From Paraspadella gotoi (Eukaryota > Chaetognatha): a stretch of DNA of 64,000 nt. The notes below the pieces were generated by a model. The model had not been told where the DNA came from and made no database searches. It worked only from the letters and a program-made list of their open reading frames with translations. Of the stretch, positions 23,187 through 36,070 are shown piece after piece. The stretch spans positions 12,978,813-13,042,812 of the forward strand of contig CM119264.1 in the NCBI GenBank assembly GCA_051294375.1, written 5' to 3'. The first letter of the stretch is position 1, and every line of letters starts with the position of its first letter. Both the position numbers and the translations under genes were made by a program.

Positions 23187-26100
23187 TATGGTAAAGACGT
23201 TCAAGAGCCGCAGCGTCGTTTCCGGAGATCTGCCAAAAAACATTGTCCGATTTATGATTTATGATTTTTTTTTCTTATTTTGAGACGCTTTCACCTCACT
23301 TTTATAAATTACTATTTTTCCCTTAATTTATCTCTGATTCTCTCTCTTTTTTCGTCGGAAACAATCACCGAGTCGGACGGATAAAACCACTTTGCTCGGA
23401 AGGTTTGCTTTGTTTTCTTTTTCCCCCTTGCTTTATTGCAATATCAAAAATGAAAAAAAAAATATTGGCTTCTACCTCGAGGCAAATAAGAGATTGCCTT
23501 CCGACGAGATGAGACATTTCTTGAAGTTCCTGTATCGGAGTTAAATGATTTACAAATAATTATTAAGCAAAGAAGTGAAGCGAATTAACGAGATCATATC
23601 CGAAACAGTTTCTTTTTGTCAAAGGTTAAAATATTGATTAACGACAAACTGATTTACCTACTCAGTGACGCGATCAGTGTAGCGCTCATGCATCCACTTG
23701 CACTGTTTGTTAAACTACGAAAAAGAGAATAAAGATTAATTTAATTTATTTTATAGAATTAGTTATGAATCCTTTATATACCGGCCGGATATGGTCTCCG
23801 CCAACAGAGGAAAACAAAGGGGCAACGACATACGCCAAGTCTCGTGCGAGAGGGCGAGACTTAAACGATCACTGGCTTACGAGACGTGAAGGCATTTTTC
23901 AAACGGGATTTGTGCAAGAAAAGTCTATGATAATTTTTTTTAAAAATGCTGTTGTCCTTTCTGTCTTGTAAGCCAGTGCTGATGACATAGCACCTCTCAC
24001 ACAATCTCTCATGCCACTTAAGTGAAAAGCTCGGTACTCACGCTGATGGCTTGCCACATTTCGTGCTTTTCCCTCAAAAGCTGCGTTGCTCTTTTGTCCA
24101 ACCTCATGACTTCTTCGCCGATGCTTCGGATTTCACCTTGGTGCGTCAGTTTGTCCGTCTCGGCCGAAATCGTCCGGTTTTTTAGAGCCTGGTAACCTGA
24201 TAGTGGAAGGGAATCGAAATTGACTGCTAATGCATACCATACGAGAAGTATTTCATGTCAGCTGTCATTGCCAATAATAATAATAGCTTTACTGGTTGAT
24301 TATCGCAGAAGATACTTTTTAAGTGCCTAACGATCTGAGACAATCATCGATCGCTCACCTCCCAGTGCCTCGTCTCTTTTATTTTTCATTTCCGCCAAGA
24401 GATTTTCTTTCTCTTTCTTTTCCATCACCACATCTTCCTTCCACTTCTTCAACTCGGCCTGCAGACTTTTTCTTTCGTCCGCAATGTTTCTCTCCGCTTC
24501 CGACAGATGGGAGGCTGCGTCTGAGTTCAGAAACCGCAAAATTAACAAAAGGCGTTAAATTAAGTTAATTTCTATTATATTTAACAATTTACTTGCGTTC
24601 TCTCTCTCCATCGTTTTTATCATCGTTCTCACGTCGCCCGAAATTCTTTCTTGATCAGCGTAGAGAGTTTTCATATCTTCAAGTTTCTAAAAAAATATCT
24701 ATTTAACTTTTTCACCAGATTTTATCGTTATAAATTAGATGCAGTTGAAAATTGAACTGTCTTCCGGTATAAATTTAAATGAGTTCATGCGACAACAACA
24801 ACAACAACAACAACTTTCTTGGCGATTTTTCGATCAACAACGACAACAACAACAAGGAGGTCTTCCCGACCTTTTTCAAGTCTCTGTTCTTCGCCTCGAC
24901 TCTCCTCCGCTCCTCAACTTTAGCGTTGAGGAGCTCCTCAAGTTTGTGAATTCCTTCCGCGAGAAGTTTTCGTCTCTCCTCCTCCTCCTTCTTCTTTCTG
25001 ATCTTCGCCGATTCGCTCACAACCACCATGTAAAACTGATACCTGACAAATAATAAATACATTAATTAATTAATTAATTAATTAAGTAAATAGCTTTCCC
25101 TTTAAGTCAGACTAACCAGGGCCAGTTCTTGCACTTGTAGTAGTTCCTGATGTTGTTTTGTAGTGAGAAGAGAAGTTTCTTTTCTCGCCGCTTGAGGGCG
25201 TAAGTTGACTTGATAAGCACGTTTCTCGACGCCGCCTGCATCTTCAGAACGATGACGCTCAGCGCCGATTCGCGAATCTCTTCCAGATTGGATAGTTTTC
25301 CCGCGCGAAACATTATCTGTGAAGAATTATTAGGATAGACAAAACTTTATTACTAACTGAATCTAATGTGATTGTATGAAGTACCGTAGTTAATAATGAT
25401 ATATTATTGCAAAGCTGGTCCAAAAATCGAGAAACATTGTTTTGTATTGATAGTTTATTATAAATGCGTGTTCCTCTTCAGACGCGTTTACACTGAACAA
25501 TTGAACATGGCTTGTACTATTAGATACATTTGTAGATGATATAAGTCGGTAGTCACATCATAGCTAATCGGTTCGCGTCTCCCACTGTACTCTGTTATGT
25601 CCAACAGCAGATTCATACACTAAGCCTATGAACGTGAGCGTCGACTGCGTCGCCACGTTGAAGACCTCAGATGAAGCGCCGATCAGAAGGCGCCCACTAC
25701 CATCTCCCACTGGCGATTCGCAAGATTTATCCTCCCGACAATTAAAAATATATTTCAAAAGGATCACGTGATCGACACATAATCTAGGCTGTTCCGTTTT
25801 AATCATTTGTGATTTTTTCAAGATTTCGAGAAAGCGAGAAATTGGATATTTGATTCGCCAGACGATTCTTATCGCCGTCGGAAGATTCGACCCCAACTCG
25901 AAACATCACGGAGACGACGATGACGACGACGAAAAGATAAGAACGACGAAAACGAAGACGGGGGTCATGATGAGCCGGCAGAACTTTCTCCGGCCGTTTT
26001 TTTTTTCCAGTTGCAGATACAAGACTGTACAAGCTTGGTTTATTTTATTCAGAGTAAAGTTTAGCGTAAATCTATTTCAGTTTTTTTTTCTTAGTATTGA

Positions 26101-26414
26101 CAGTAGTGTTTGTTATTTAGAATTTTTTAGGGATGAATTAAATAAATTAAACGAAATCATTTTATTCGGTTTGATCTAAAAAAATAAAATATTTAACTCC
26201 CTTCCCCTGATCTCGTACTACAAATTGTTTTAAGCTGTTACACAATCGTTCCTTTCCTTCCTCGACTGAGAAAGGAATGTGGATCTCAATCGATTTTTTC
26301 CGCCATTTTTTTTTTCGTCTTTTTCGCTTCGAATGTCACGAAATCGACATCAAGAATGACAGAAAAAAAAATAGAGTCACAATAAGAGTGAATACAATTA
26401 AATTACTAGTAACA

Positions 26415-26506
<92 letters not shown>

Positions 26507-29481
26507 GAGAGGAGACCTCAACGTTCAACAACTAATAGCTTTAAAAGTAACCCAGAACGTTGAGCAGCCTCTTACCTTCGTGTGGCCGCATCTGAAATCG
26601 TCCACGTTCATTCCGACAGAGGGCAGCGCCTTTGTGGCGCAATTTTTTGGGTCGTCCTTCAAATCGGAGAAGATCTTCGGCGCAACGATGGAATATCTGG
26701 AGCAAAGTATGGAGGAGTATCGCCCAAAAATTAACTCTCCCTCCCCGACCCCAACCTGCTCATGAAATCCGCGTAGGGCACTTTGTTCGGCAGCCCCAGC
26801 ATGCATATGCGGATGCCCTCCAACACGCCGTTGCAGTTGAGTTGATGCATGACGAGCGGCGCCTCGATGAAGCCAGACTTCTTGATCTCGTTGGGGATGA
26901 TGCATCGCACGAAGTGAGGGTGAGTCGAGTTTAAGTTGGTCATCAATTTGTGGAGAGACTCACGATGCGCGGCCGAGATCGTCATCAGCGCTGGAGTGGG
27001 CGAGGGGAGTTGACATAAGTCAAGAGTTGATTATTTTTTTTAACCCCTCACAGGGACTGCTCACGTTTTATTGCGACTTCACTGAACCCGTTTCTGATAT
27101 TTCTTTTTCTTCGCAAACACCATATTCGTTTCGGCCTCCATGAACTCCCCATAATCCGGGGCCTTTCTCTCTTTTATTGACTCGATCTAAACTTGTCTCC
27201 CAATTCGACCTCACCCGATCCCAATTCGACCTCACCCGATCCCTTCTTCTTTTCTCCTCCGGCTTTTTCTTGGAAAACGAGAGAAACGATTGGATTCGTT
27301 GCCGCATGCATCATGTTGACGACGGCCTCGTTGACCGGATCCTGCGCGTAAACAGGGGATTTAGGCGGGGGGGGGGTCTAAGCTCTGTTTGTCTTATTGA
27401 GCTATACTCTCTGTCTCTCTTTAACTTTTCTTGTTCTGTTTTTTAAATGGCACAGTGGTTAAATAAAACACACATTTGATTCCCCGCTTTTCTCCCTTTC
27501 TCCATCAACCCCGGCACCTTGTTCTTGAACAGCCATCCCGTGACGTTGTAATTGACGATGCCCGCGTAGTGTCCGATCTGGAAATGCGCTTCGGGCGCCC
27601 CCTTCTTGGGTGGCTTCGGCTTCCCAAAGCACTCCGACTTTCCAAGATGCTTGTTCATCAGCTTCTCGAGGAAGGTCTTGTCCGAGGCTTTGGGCACGAT
27701 GCACTCTTCCTCCAGGATGGAGAGAACGCCCATTTTTTTCTCGATCAGTTCGATCGTCTTGACCTGGAACGAGATGAGAAGTTGTTGTTGTTGTTATTAT
27801 TGTTATTTTGTGGTTCAGTGTTTTTAATTTCGAGGTACCCGGCCCTGTTAAAAACGGGCCGCTGTATTTTTTTTTCTTGTTTAAATGTTGATTTTTTTTT
27901 AACCGAAGACAGAAAGTTAACCTCTATCGCTGTATAAACATAGAATAGATATTAAATAAATATTTAAAAAAATCATGAAGGTTTCCGACACGAGCCGTTG
28001 AAAACTTGATTCGATTTCGTTCCGATCTCAATAACAAATAAATTTTACAAGGCGTCACGCTTCGCAGAGTTATTAATCCATTACGCCATTAATCCATTCG
28101 CGTTTCATTCGCTCTGCATTTCGGGCCTCGAGATAAAGAGACAAACACGTACACGTACACGTACACGTAAGAGTCGGGAAAATGTGGAATTAGAAGAAAG
28201 CAGTTAATGGGACACGGAAGCGGGATTCTATGTTCAAATTTGTAAAATAAATAAATTGTTTTGAAACTTTAAATAAATGTTGCCATTTAATTTGTTCCGA
28301 GGATCTGTACCCACCAGATCGAGGCCAAAGTCGATGAAGTCCCATTGGATGCCTTCTCGCTTGTACTCCTCCTGCTCCTCCACGAACATGTGATGGTTGA
28401 AGAACTGCTGGAGCCGCTCGTTGGTGTAGTTGATGAGCAGCTGCTCCAGCACGTTGAGATCGAAAATTTCGAAACCTGAGAAAATAAAGGGGCTAAAACG
28501 AAATGAAACAACGAGCATGTAACTATCCAACCCACTATTCAAATAATTATCTTATTGTGGCGGTATATTCACACCGCCTCACGTCCACCATCGTTCAGCC
28601 AATAACATTGGCTCAGAGGGGGAACGCTCCATCCGAGGCGTTGCTTTCCATCCACAGTCATATAACGACTTCCCTCTGCGTTGGCAAAGCGAGACCTAGG
28701 GTAACCGCGCCAGTGACAGGAGGCGGAAGCCCCCAACACCAACGGTGAGATGCTCCATCCCAATTGGTATCACAGGCAACCCGAATATTGTCATATTATA
28801 ACTATTTTTTACAAGTTTCAAATTTAACTGAATAATTCATTAGCGATCAAAAGCAAAATAAAAAAAAAAGAACAAACGGACTCCCCCATTACCCGCGATA
28901 TCGAGCACGCCGATGAACGTCTTCCTCGGATTGGGCGTGTCCAGCGACGCGTTGACTTTGTTGACGATCCAATCGAAGAGACGCGCGAAGAGAGACTTGG
29001 ATGTCGCGGAGACGGAGAAGGAGACCTTGGAGTGGCGGACACGACATGCTGACATGGTTACTGAACTATGGACATGAATAATGAACGACTGAGACTCGCC
29101 TGATCCACATTCTGACCCTTTTTCACGAAATCGTTGCCGACTTTGAGTTTCGGCTTCATGAAAGTGTCGACGAAGACATCGGGGTCGACGCCCAAGAGAG
29201 ACGCGCAGTCAGTGACCTCGTCCATCCCGTCGGGTTCCGCCTTTGGAGGGTCGGGACGAGGCCGTTCGTAAAGAAAATGTAACTCGTTCCTCCTTTGAGG
29301 CTCTTACCTGTTCCTCCCGTCCCCTCTGCTTCCAATGGGCGTTGCCCAAATGAGCCACGGCGATGGTTCCCTTGTAGAGTCCATTCTTTTCGTCCTGAGA
29401 GAAACCCAAAGTGTCGAAGGCCTCGTCCGTCGCTCGCATCTCTTCCGCGTCGTCCATTCCTATGGAAGAGAGGTGGAGAGA

Positions 29482-29549
<68 letters not shown>

Positions 29550-32356
29550 AGGAGGAGAGAGCCAACCGAAAAAAACAAAAACAGTTCAAAAGATCAACAT
29601 TATTCCCCAACACATCAAATCTCAAACCAGAACTTACCAGCCACGGTCAACACTCCCTGACTGACGAAATAGTATTTTCCCGGATCGGGTTATTCCCCAA
29701 CCCGACACATAGGGTGATACTGAGGGTAAGCGTTCGTCATGATCTGATAGAAGATGTGATAATTTCGCTCGATCTCCATTTGGAAAGTGATGCGAGATTT
29801 CTCCAGTAGGTAAGTCTCGATGTCGGCCGAAGCGATTTTGAAACTGGGGCCGAAGTGAATGCGGATGAACTTGCCCTTTATTAAGGGATGGGAGGAGGAG
29901 GAGGCATTATTGAAGAGGATAAGAGTGGGAGAGAGAAGGGTGAAAAATATGATGATGTGGCGGTATATTCACACCGCCTCAAATCCACCAACGTTCAGTT
30001 CAGAGGGGAACACACCATCCTAAGTGTTGTGTTCCATCCACAGTCCTAACGACTTTCCTCTGCGTTGGCAAAGCAACCCGTCCTAGGGTAACCGCGACAG
30101 CGACTGGAGGAGTCACTGAGGGTCGGAAACCTCCAAAACCAACAGTGAGATGCCCCATCCCAATGGGCATCACAGGCAACCCGGCTGTTACCACAATGAA
30201 CTCATTACAGAATGAGATTCTTTCACTCGTAATTCTTTTAACATTTTCATCCTTCTCAACTGATGACTCAGAAATTCCTAGAACCACGAGCAAACAAAAA
30301 CAACATCGCTATGCTCACGAATCTGCTCGAGTTATTGTTCCTGACGGTCTTGGCGTTGCCGTATGCCTCCAGCGGGGGGTTGGCCTGAATTATCTGCTCC
30401 TCCAGGGATCGCTGAGTCTCCCCCTTAGACTTGGCGGCGTTGGGGTCGGCGCAGTTGAGCGCGTAGTACTGAAGGACCTTCTTCGTGTTCTCGGTCTTTC
30501 CGGCGCCGGATTCGCCGGTGATTAGGGAAGACTGGTTCTTGGATTCTGATCGAGGTGATGGCGATGGGGTGATGGAGAGAAGACCGAGAATGATGCAAAA
30601 AGATGAAAAATACATTTCGGAATTATTTAATGTTTTTTACGATTTTTTTTTCTGTATTTAGATGAGAAAAAAAAAAGAAATCAGCAACGAAAAAAAAGGA
30701 TTTAATACAATATTATACGTATTATAAATTGTAACTACTTACCCATTTCCATGAATTGCAATGCTCCGTCGGCAATGGCGTACAGATGAGGCGGCGCTTC
30801 GTTTCGTCTTCAGGGCAAAAACGACAAAACGAAAGAAATGAAAAGAGATGATTAAATGCTTACATGATTGTTTTTTAGATAAAAATAATAAAAGGAAAAG
30901 CATTTGTCGGAAAATTAATGTGATCGAAAAAGGATTCTTCACGATATTTTTTCTTCTATTTTTTCACCTTTTGTTTCTGTAGTAATTCCTCATGACTTGC
31001 GTGTACACGTTGAGCCATTTGTAAGGATTGATGCACACGCAGAAGAGGCCCGAATAGGTGTAAATGAGGAGGCATCGGTAGCGCGTGCGCAGATTGTGCA
31101 AAACGCAAGCGCGGTTTAAGACGGACAGATTTGACATGTCCTCTTCCTGAAAAACGATAGGAGTGCCGTTTTGAATTGCCGGTTTGTTTTTGTTTGTTAT
31201 GTTTTGTTGATGCCGACGGTTTTAACGAGTTTTGGTTTTTCTTATGAATTATTCGATAACGCGACGGCGAAAACGGTCGGCGCCATCGAGAACATTTTAT
31301 CTTTTGTCTTTTGTCTTTTGAGGAGCGAGCAAGCAAAATCATCTTTTTAAGGAGTGAAAATCAAGGCCTTGTTTTCTTTCTAAGTTGACACTGAATAATT
31401 ACATATTCTAGTTAATCTTTTACCTTGTAACGCTAGTTAGTATTCACATTATTAATATGTTTCTTTTTATCACATATAATTACCACGATTGTCGTCTACT
31501 CATTACTCGACCTTTTCAAACTTTGGCGGGTTTTGCTCCCACACTTTGTCACCCGGCAGTGTAAGGGCGCCGCCTTTGTCAGTTTCCACGGAGACTTTGT
31601 CGCCATCTTTCTTGACGATTTTGGCTTTGATGTAAACTTCCTCGGGGTCCTCTACCCAGCAAGCGGTCTGAAGAGGAGGAAGGGAAAGAAAAGAAGGAAA
31701 TGAGTGGAGGAAAGAAAATAAGAAATTAATATGGATTGATTTGAACTGGGAGATAAGAAATGAGATGGAATGATGGAAGTTAAAATTAGATGAAGAGGAG
31801 AACAAGGATTTGAAGAAAAAGGGAAAAAAAGGTCGCAAGGAAAGAAGTGGAGTGGGAAAGACTAATGGAAATGTAGAGGAGAAACAAAAGAACTCGAGGG
31901 AGGGAATCGAGAAAAAGTCACTAGAAAAAAAAAAAGAAACTCTTAACGATTTGTCTCTGCGTTTAATGGTTCGGAAATCCGAGGGAAAATCGAGAACCCT
32001 TAACCCGAATCTTTGGCTTCTGTCGTAAAGAATCAATAATTGAGGGTCGTCGACCGAACTTACCTTGTCGTTTGAGGGTGGGGTAAGAGGTCAAAAATGA
32101 TTAACAAATCAAAATTGGGTCCATTTTAAGGTTTTCATTGTCAAATATTCGTCAACTTTGGTCACTAAATCAACTGGTGGAATTTGAGTTTGGAATGAAA
32201 CATCAATGAAGTGTCAGGGAGAGTGCAACTTGCCTTGGCGTCAAAAGGAGCGGACCTTTCCTTTAGAAGTTCATTCATGGGGGTTTGCAGCCAGCACCAA
32301 TCGGGATGGTTGGGCGTAAGGCGCTCCGCCTCTCCGGGTTTCAACACGTGGGCCAT
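23187..32356 (-). CDS. Divergent muscle-type (class II) myosin heavy chain
   Basis: At least 20 exons run from ATG at 32356. Exon 1 (32356-32234) and exon 2 (31667-31512) form the N-terminal SH3-like region (PDWCWL, NPPKFEK). Then [11 protein letters not shown] (31146-30968), [11 protein letters not shown] (30807-30743), P-loop [13 protein letters not shown] with switch I NNNSSRF (30545-30319), IRIHFG (29875-29638), [11 protein letters not shown] (29459-29308), 29240-29100, switch II LDIAG/FEIFD (to 28893; 28475-28315), [11 protein letters not shown] (27762-27518), loop 2 GGEKKKGS (27341-27236), [10 protein letters not shown] to RICMLG (26990-26756), converter and GHTK (26696-26576), and lever arm (25316-25117; 25042-24871). 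Coiled-coil exons follow at 24686-24593, 24520-24359, 24196-24042, about 23711-23667, 23537-23487 and 23232-23187. The motor moves actin filaments. Only about 1,090 residues are recognisable against roughly 1,900 in a normal muscle heavy chain. An in-frame TAA lies at 29692-29690, and the 5' edge of the exon near 29050 does not phase cleanly. Confidence 0.85.
26408..26512. repeat. (GA)n microsatellite
   Basis: Long (GA)n tract in the myosin intron between the converter exon and the lever-arm exon. Confidence 0.95.
27188..27242. repeat. Tandem 21-base duplication spanning a splice donor
   Basis: A unit beginning CCAATTCGACCTCACCCGAT occurs twice in tandem. On the myosin strand this places two identical GGATCGG/GTGAGG donors 21 bases apart at the end of the loop-2 exon. 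Use of the second would add seven residues to loop 2. Confidence 0.85.
28557..28787 (+). mobile_element. SINE-like interspersed repeat, copy A
   Basis: Begins GTGGCGGTATATTCACACCG, which can fold on itself (GGCGGT with ACCGCC). It continues through GTTCAGCCAAT, CTCTGCGTTGGCAAAGC and CCTAGGGTAACCGCG to TCACAGGCAACCCG. Copies at 29956-30183 and, inverted, 48514-48763 share this order. It lies in a myosin intron and has no coding capacity. Confidence 0.8.
29487..29560. repeat. (GA)n microsatellite
   Basis: GA tract in a short myosin intron between exons 29875-29638 and 29459-29308. Confidence 0.95.
29956..30183 (+). mobile_element. SINE-like interspersed repeat, copy B
   Basis: Same family as 28557-28787, with the same start GTGGCGGTATATTCACACCG and end GGCATCACAGGCAACCCG but internal deletions. 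It sits in the myosin intron following the P-loop/switch I exon. Confidence 0.8.
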
Positions 32357-32399
32357 CTGATGAAATAAAAACAAGTTTTTATACTAAAAAAAAGTGGAG

Positions 32400-33818
32400 G
32401 GAAATTTGTGGAACTTCCATCCCATTTGTTCAAACCGTAAACGTTTTTAAAATTTGTATATTTATGGCCTTTTTTTATTTCAATACTGAAAAAACAAATT
32501 GGCGACATCAGAAGAACAGTTTTCATTTTTTTTTTTTCGTTGATGTCGAATATATTGTAAACCAATATTATGGTTTCCGCAATAATTTCTGCATTAATTA
32601 TTATACAAATTAAGTGCGATATAGCAATAATTACAAGGGAGCATTGATTTTTCAAAATTTAATAAGATCAAAATTCGAACCATTAAAAAATACATTATAC
32701 ACGGTTGGTAATGAATTATAAAACGCTTGAATGTTTAAACTGCCTTATTTTTTTTCAAAATATGTTTAATAAAATAATATTTTTTTTAATATTTTATATT
32801 TCTCTTTCTCCAATACAACGTTCATTTTAAACCTTCGAATTACTCTCGTTCAGACAGTATACACCTTTATTTTCTACGGATAAAAGAAAATAACATAAAT
32901 CATAAATTATTTGCATTAATTAATTAATGGACTCACCCTCGTCGATGGTTTATTCAATGGGTTCGACTCGGAGTTCCGTTCTTTTCTTCTTTCATCCCCT
33001 GAAGGAAAACCGAAGCGGCCTCCGATTTTATACTTTCTCTCGCGCCTCTTTCTTTTTTTTTCTTCTTTTTTCTCTTCTTAATCCCTATTCAGTATTCATA
33101 TTCTCTCCTCTTTTTTTTCTTCATCCCTCAACCTCTTCCACCATCAGCTTCCAATCTTTTTCCTCGTCTTCATCTCCGCCCCCCCCTTCGTCCTTCGTCC
33201 GACCGACTCGATCGAGACCGACTCAATCCATTCTCTCCCGAAATCACGGATTTTCTCGGGCCGCCCCTTTCTTTTTCTTTCAATTCACTACGAGTTCGAA
33301 TCAAGGAAACTGGGGAATTTTACCCACGAAATCTCGGCCAAGCGTATGCGTAATGTTCTCGTCTTCGTGGTCGTCGTAGTCGTCGATGTCATCTTTATTA
33401 TTTCTTTTTTTATTCCTGTGGTATTTTCTCTTCGTCGCTGTTTTCATTAGTGTCAGTTATCTTGTCATTGGAAATGTAAATAGTTAACCTTCTCTAGCTT
33501 TTTTCGTTTTGTTTAGCGAAAATAAAATGGTCTGGTATTTTCAAAGAAGTACATATTATTCAATAATTTAACAATCTGCTATCTCTCTGTGGTTGGCAAG
33601 ATATACAGGAAGCTCATTCCCTGAATAAACAAGCAATGCGAAATTTGCTTTTAAATAGCCATTTCTCTTTTTCCTGTCTCCCTCTTTCGCTGACCCCATG
33701 AAAAAAAGAAATAAACTAAAAATAAAATATAAAACTAAAAAAAGGAAAACATTTAAGAAAATATAGAAGTCAAAACGCTGCTGATAATGAAAGGAAAATT
33801 TGAGACGCGATGAAAGAG

Positions 33819-33904
<86 letters not shown>

Positions 33905-34662
33905 ACCCACTCGCAGATGCCATTGCCGTTCTGAGACCGCCTCGCTGTTTTCACAACCCCTTTTTTTTTAATCCGCAGGAAAAATCCTTCTTGAATGAAC
34001 CCACATGTCGGACAGATCCCGATGTTATGACTTTATGCAAATGTTGTTTTTGCTTCCAATACCATCAGAAACTCGGTGTCTGGTTCCACTCATAGGATGA
34101 AATTTTGATATTTTACTGTCAGAACAATAATTTGTACAGCGTAATATTTGATTCGTTGGATAAAATGCAATATAATGTTTTTTAGAATAAATTACCACAA
34201 GAAGTGAAAAAAGGAAAACCAGCTTTGTGATGTGACGTGATATAAATGATAAATGATTCGGTTTTTATTTCAGAACAAAAAAAAAAAAAAAGAATGCCCA
34301 TGGTTTTTGATACCACAATTGAAAGGATAGATTGAGTAACGTGCGTGGGAGGACAAAAGCGGGAAAGAAGAAGAAACCATCTTAAAATCTCAAGATGATG
34401 TAAGGAAAAAAAGTTCTTCGAAAAATATTTTTCGCGAAAAGAATGAAAACCATTGCAAAAACGTAAATGAAATAATCATCGTTATACTCTTAGTAGAAGA
34501 TTGTGATTCTCTCTCTCAAATATTGCCGTTAAAGATTCCACTATAAGAACATCTCGTTTTATTAAAAATTCTCATTTTTGCTCTTTTTCTCGAATTCACT
34601 CCGAATCATTTAGTTAGTATAATTCGCGTCATTTAATTAGTAAATAATACTAAGGAATGATA

Positions 34663-34730
<68 letters not shown>

Positions 34731-35110
34731 ATATCTCTCTAATTTTTCTGAGAGTTCGATCGCGTTGCCCGATTTCATGCGACTGAAAGTCAGAGAAGAT
34801 AACAAAATTAACAATACGCTGCCGACGACGACGACGAAAACAACGACGACAGAGAAAAGAAAAAGGAAGCATTTGCGTCACAATCTTCTCCGAGAATCGC
34901 GAGGGATTCACGGCGTTATCTGTGATTGCATCGCCTTCCTCCCTTTGTGATTCTTATTCATTTTTCGCGCGGATTGTTCACTCCGCTTTGGATTACAGGT
35001 CATTGAGATTCATTAGAGATGAAATACATTAACTACATGAAATACGTGAAATACATTACATGAAATACATTAAAACAAACGTTATTAATCGTTTCATTAC
35101 GTGAATATCT
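32400..35110. other. Spacer upstream of myosin, no gene seen
   Basis: Divergent interval between the myosin start and the arrestin region. It should hold the myosin promoter and 5' UTR. It has low-complexity T-rich and CT-rich DNA, a (GA)n tract at 33826-33900 and a (TC)n tract at 34670-34726. I found no defensible exon. Confidence 0.5.
33826..33900. repeat. (GA)n microsatellite
   Basis: Uninterrupted GA tract in intergenic DNA. Confidence 0.95.
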
Positions 35111-35219
35111 TTTATTGTTGTTTCGTCGTCAGTTTTTCGTCATGGATTCCAGCGTCGCGGAAGAAAAATCGAGGCGACCAAGCAAAGCGGGGGAGCAGGT
35201 GAAGTTTCACGACGGGGAG

Positions 35220-35345
35220 AGGGAAAGGAGAGAGAGGAGGTGAGTCAAAAAGTGAAGGTGAGGACAAAACTGGAGAGAGGGAGAGGTGAGAGAGGAGGTG
35301 AGTCAAAAAGTGAAGGTGAGGACAAACCTGGAGAGGTGAGAGAGT
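35220..35345. repeat. Tandem duplication of a purine-rich unit
   Basis: A unit of about 60 bases containing GGTGAGTCAAAAAGTGAAGG is present twice in tandem (near 35237 and 35296) with small differences, upstream of the arrestin exons. Confidence 0.85.
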
Positions 35346-35895
35346 GGAGGAGAGGGGAGGTGCTACATATGATGGAGGTATTGCTACTAATGGTACAGTC
35401 GCACTGAGAGAAAGGTTAAAACGAGGGGAAACGAGAAGGCTTTGGGGAAACCACAAAACTGATTAGGCAAATTAAGGGAAGACAAAGATTCGCCCGAAAA
35501 TTTAATTTGAAGAAGTTAAGTGAGTAGAAGATGCCAATTATGCAAAGTAAAAAGATCTTTCTCTATTTACTTAAAATTTTTACATCTTTTTATAGTTTAT
35601 ACTTGATACTTCATGGCTTCAATAATATTTCATAGGGTGTTAATTAGTCTGCAAAAAATTTAAGAAATTAGATTCTAAACGCAGCAAATGAAATCCTCCA
35701 CAATATTATGAAATGCTGAACAGAAAACAATGAGCAGCATTTTGCGGAAAATATTGGTTCTCCGCTTGATTTAATTTAATTGGTTTAATTTCTCCTAATT
35801 TTAAAAAGAAAAATTTAGTTGAATCGATTTTCTTCATCTCAAAATCGATTTTTATCTCTTCTTCGGACGCCACGACCTAGAAGGAGATCGCGTGT

Positions 35896-35897
<2 letters not shown>

Positions 35898-35984
<87 letters not shown>
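35898..35984. repeat. (CT)n microsatellite
   Basis: Uninterrupted CT tract upstream of the first recognised arrestin exon. Confidence 0.95.
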
Positions 35985-35988
<4 letters not shown>

Positions 35989-36070
35989 GACATGCCTCTA
36001 GTCGTTTCAAATTAATACCCATCCCTCCCTCACCCACTTCCCTGCTACTCTTTTCCCACACCCGCAACAA

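Noticed and set aside
35142-35200. ATG at 35142 as the first arrestin exon
   Set aside because: It has a plausible GAGCAG/GTGAAG donor, but the encoded residues do not resemble an arrestin N-terminus, so it was left out of the gene model.
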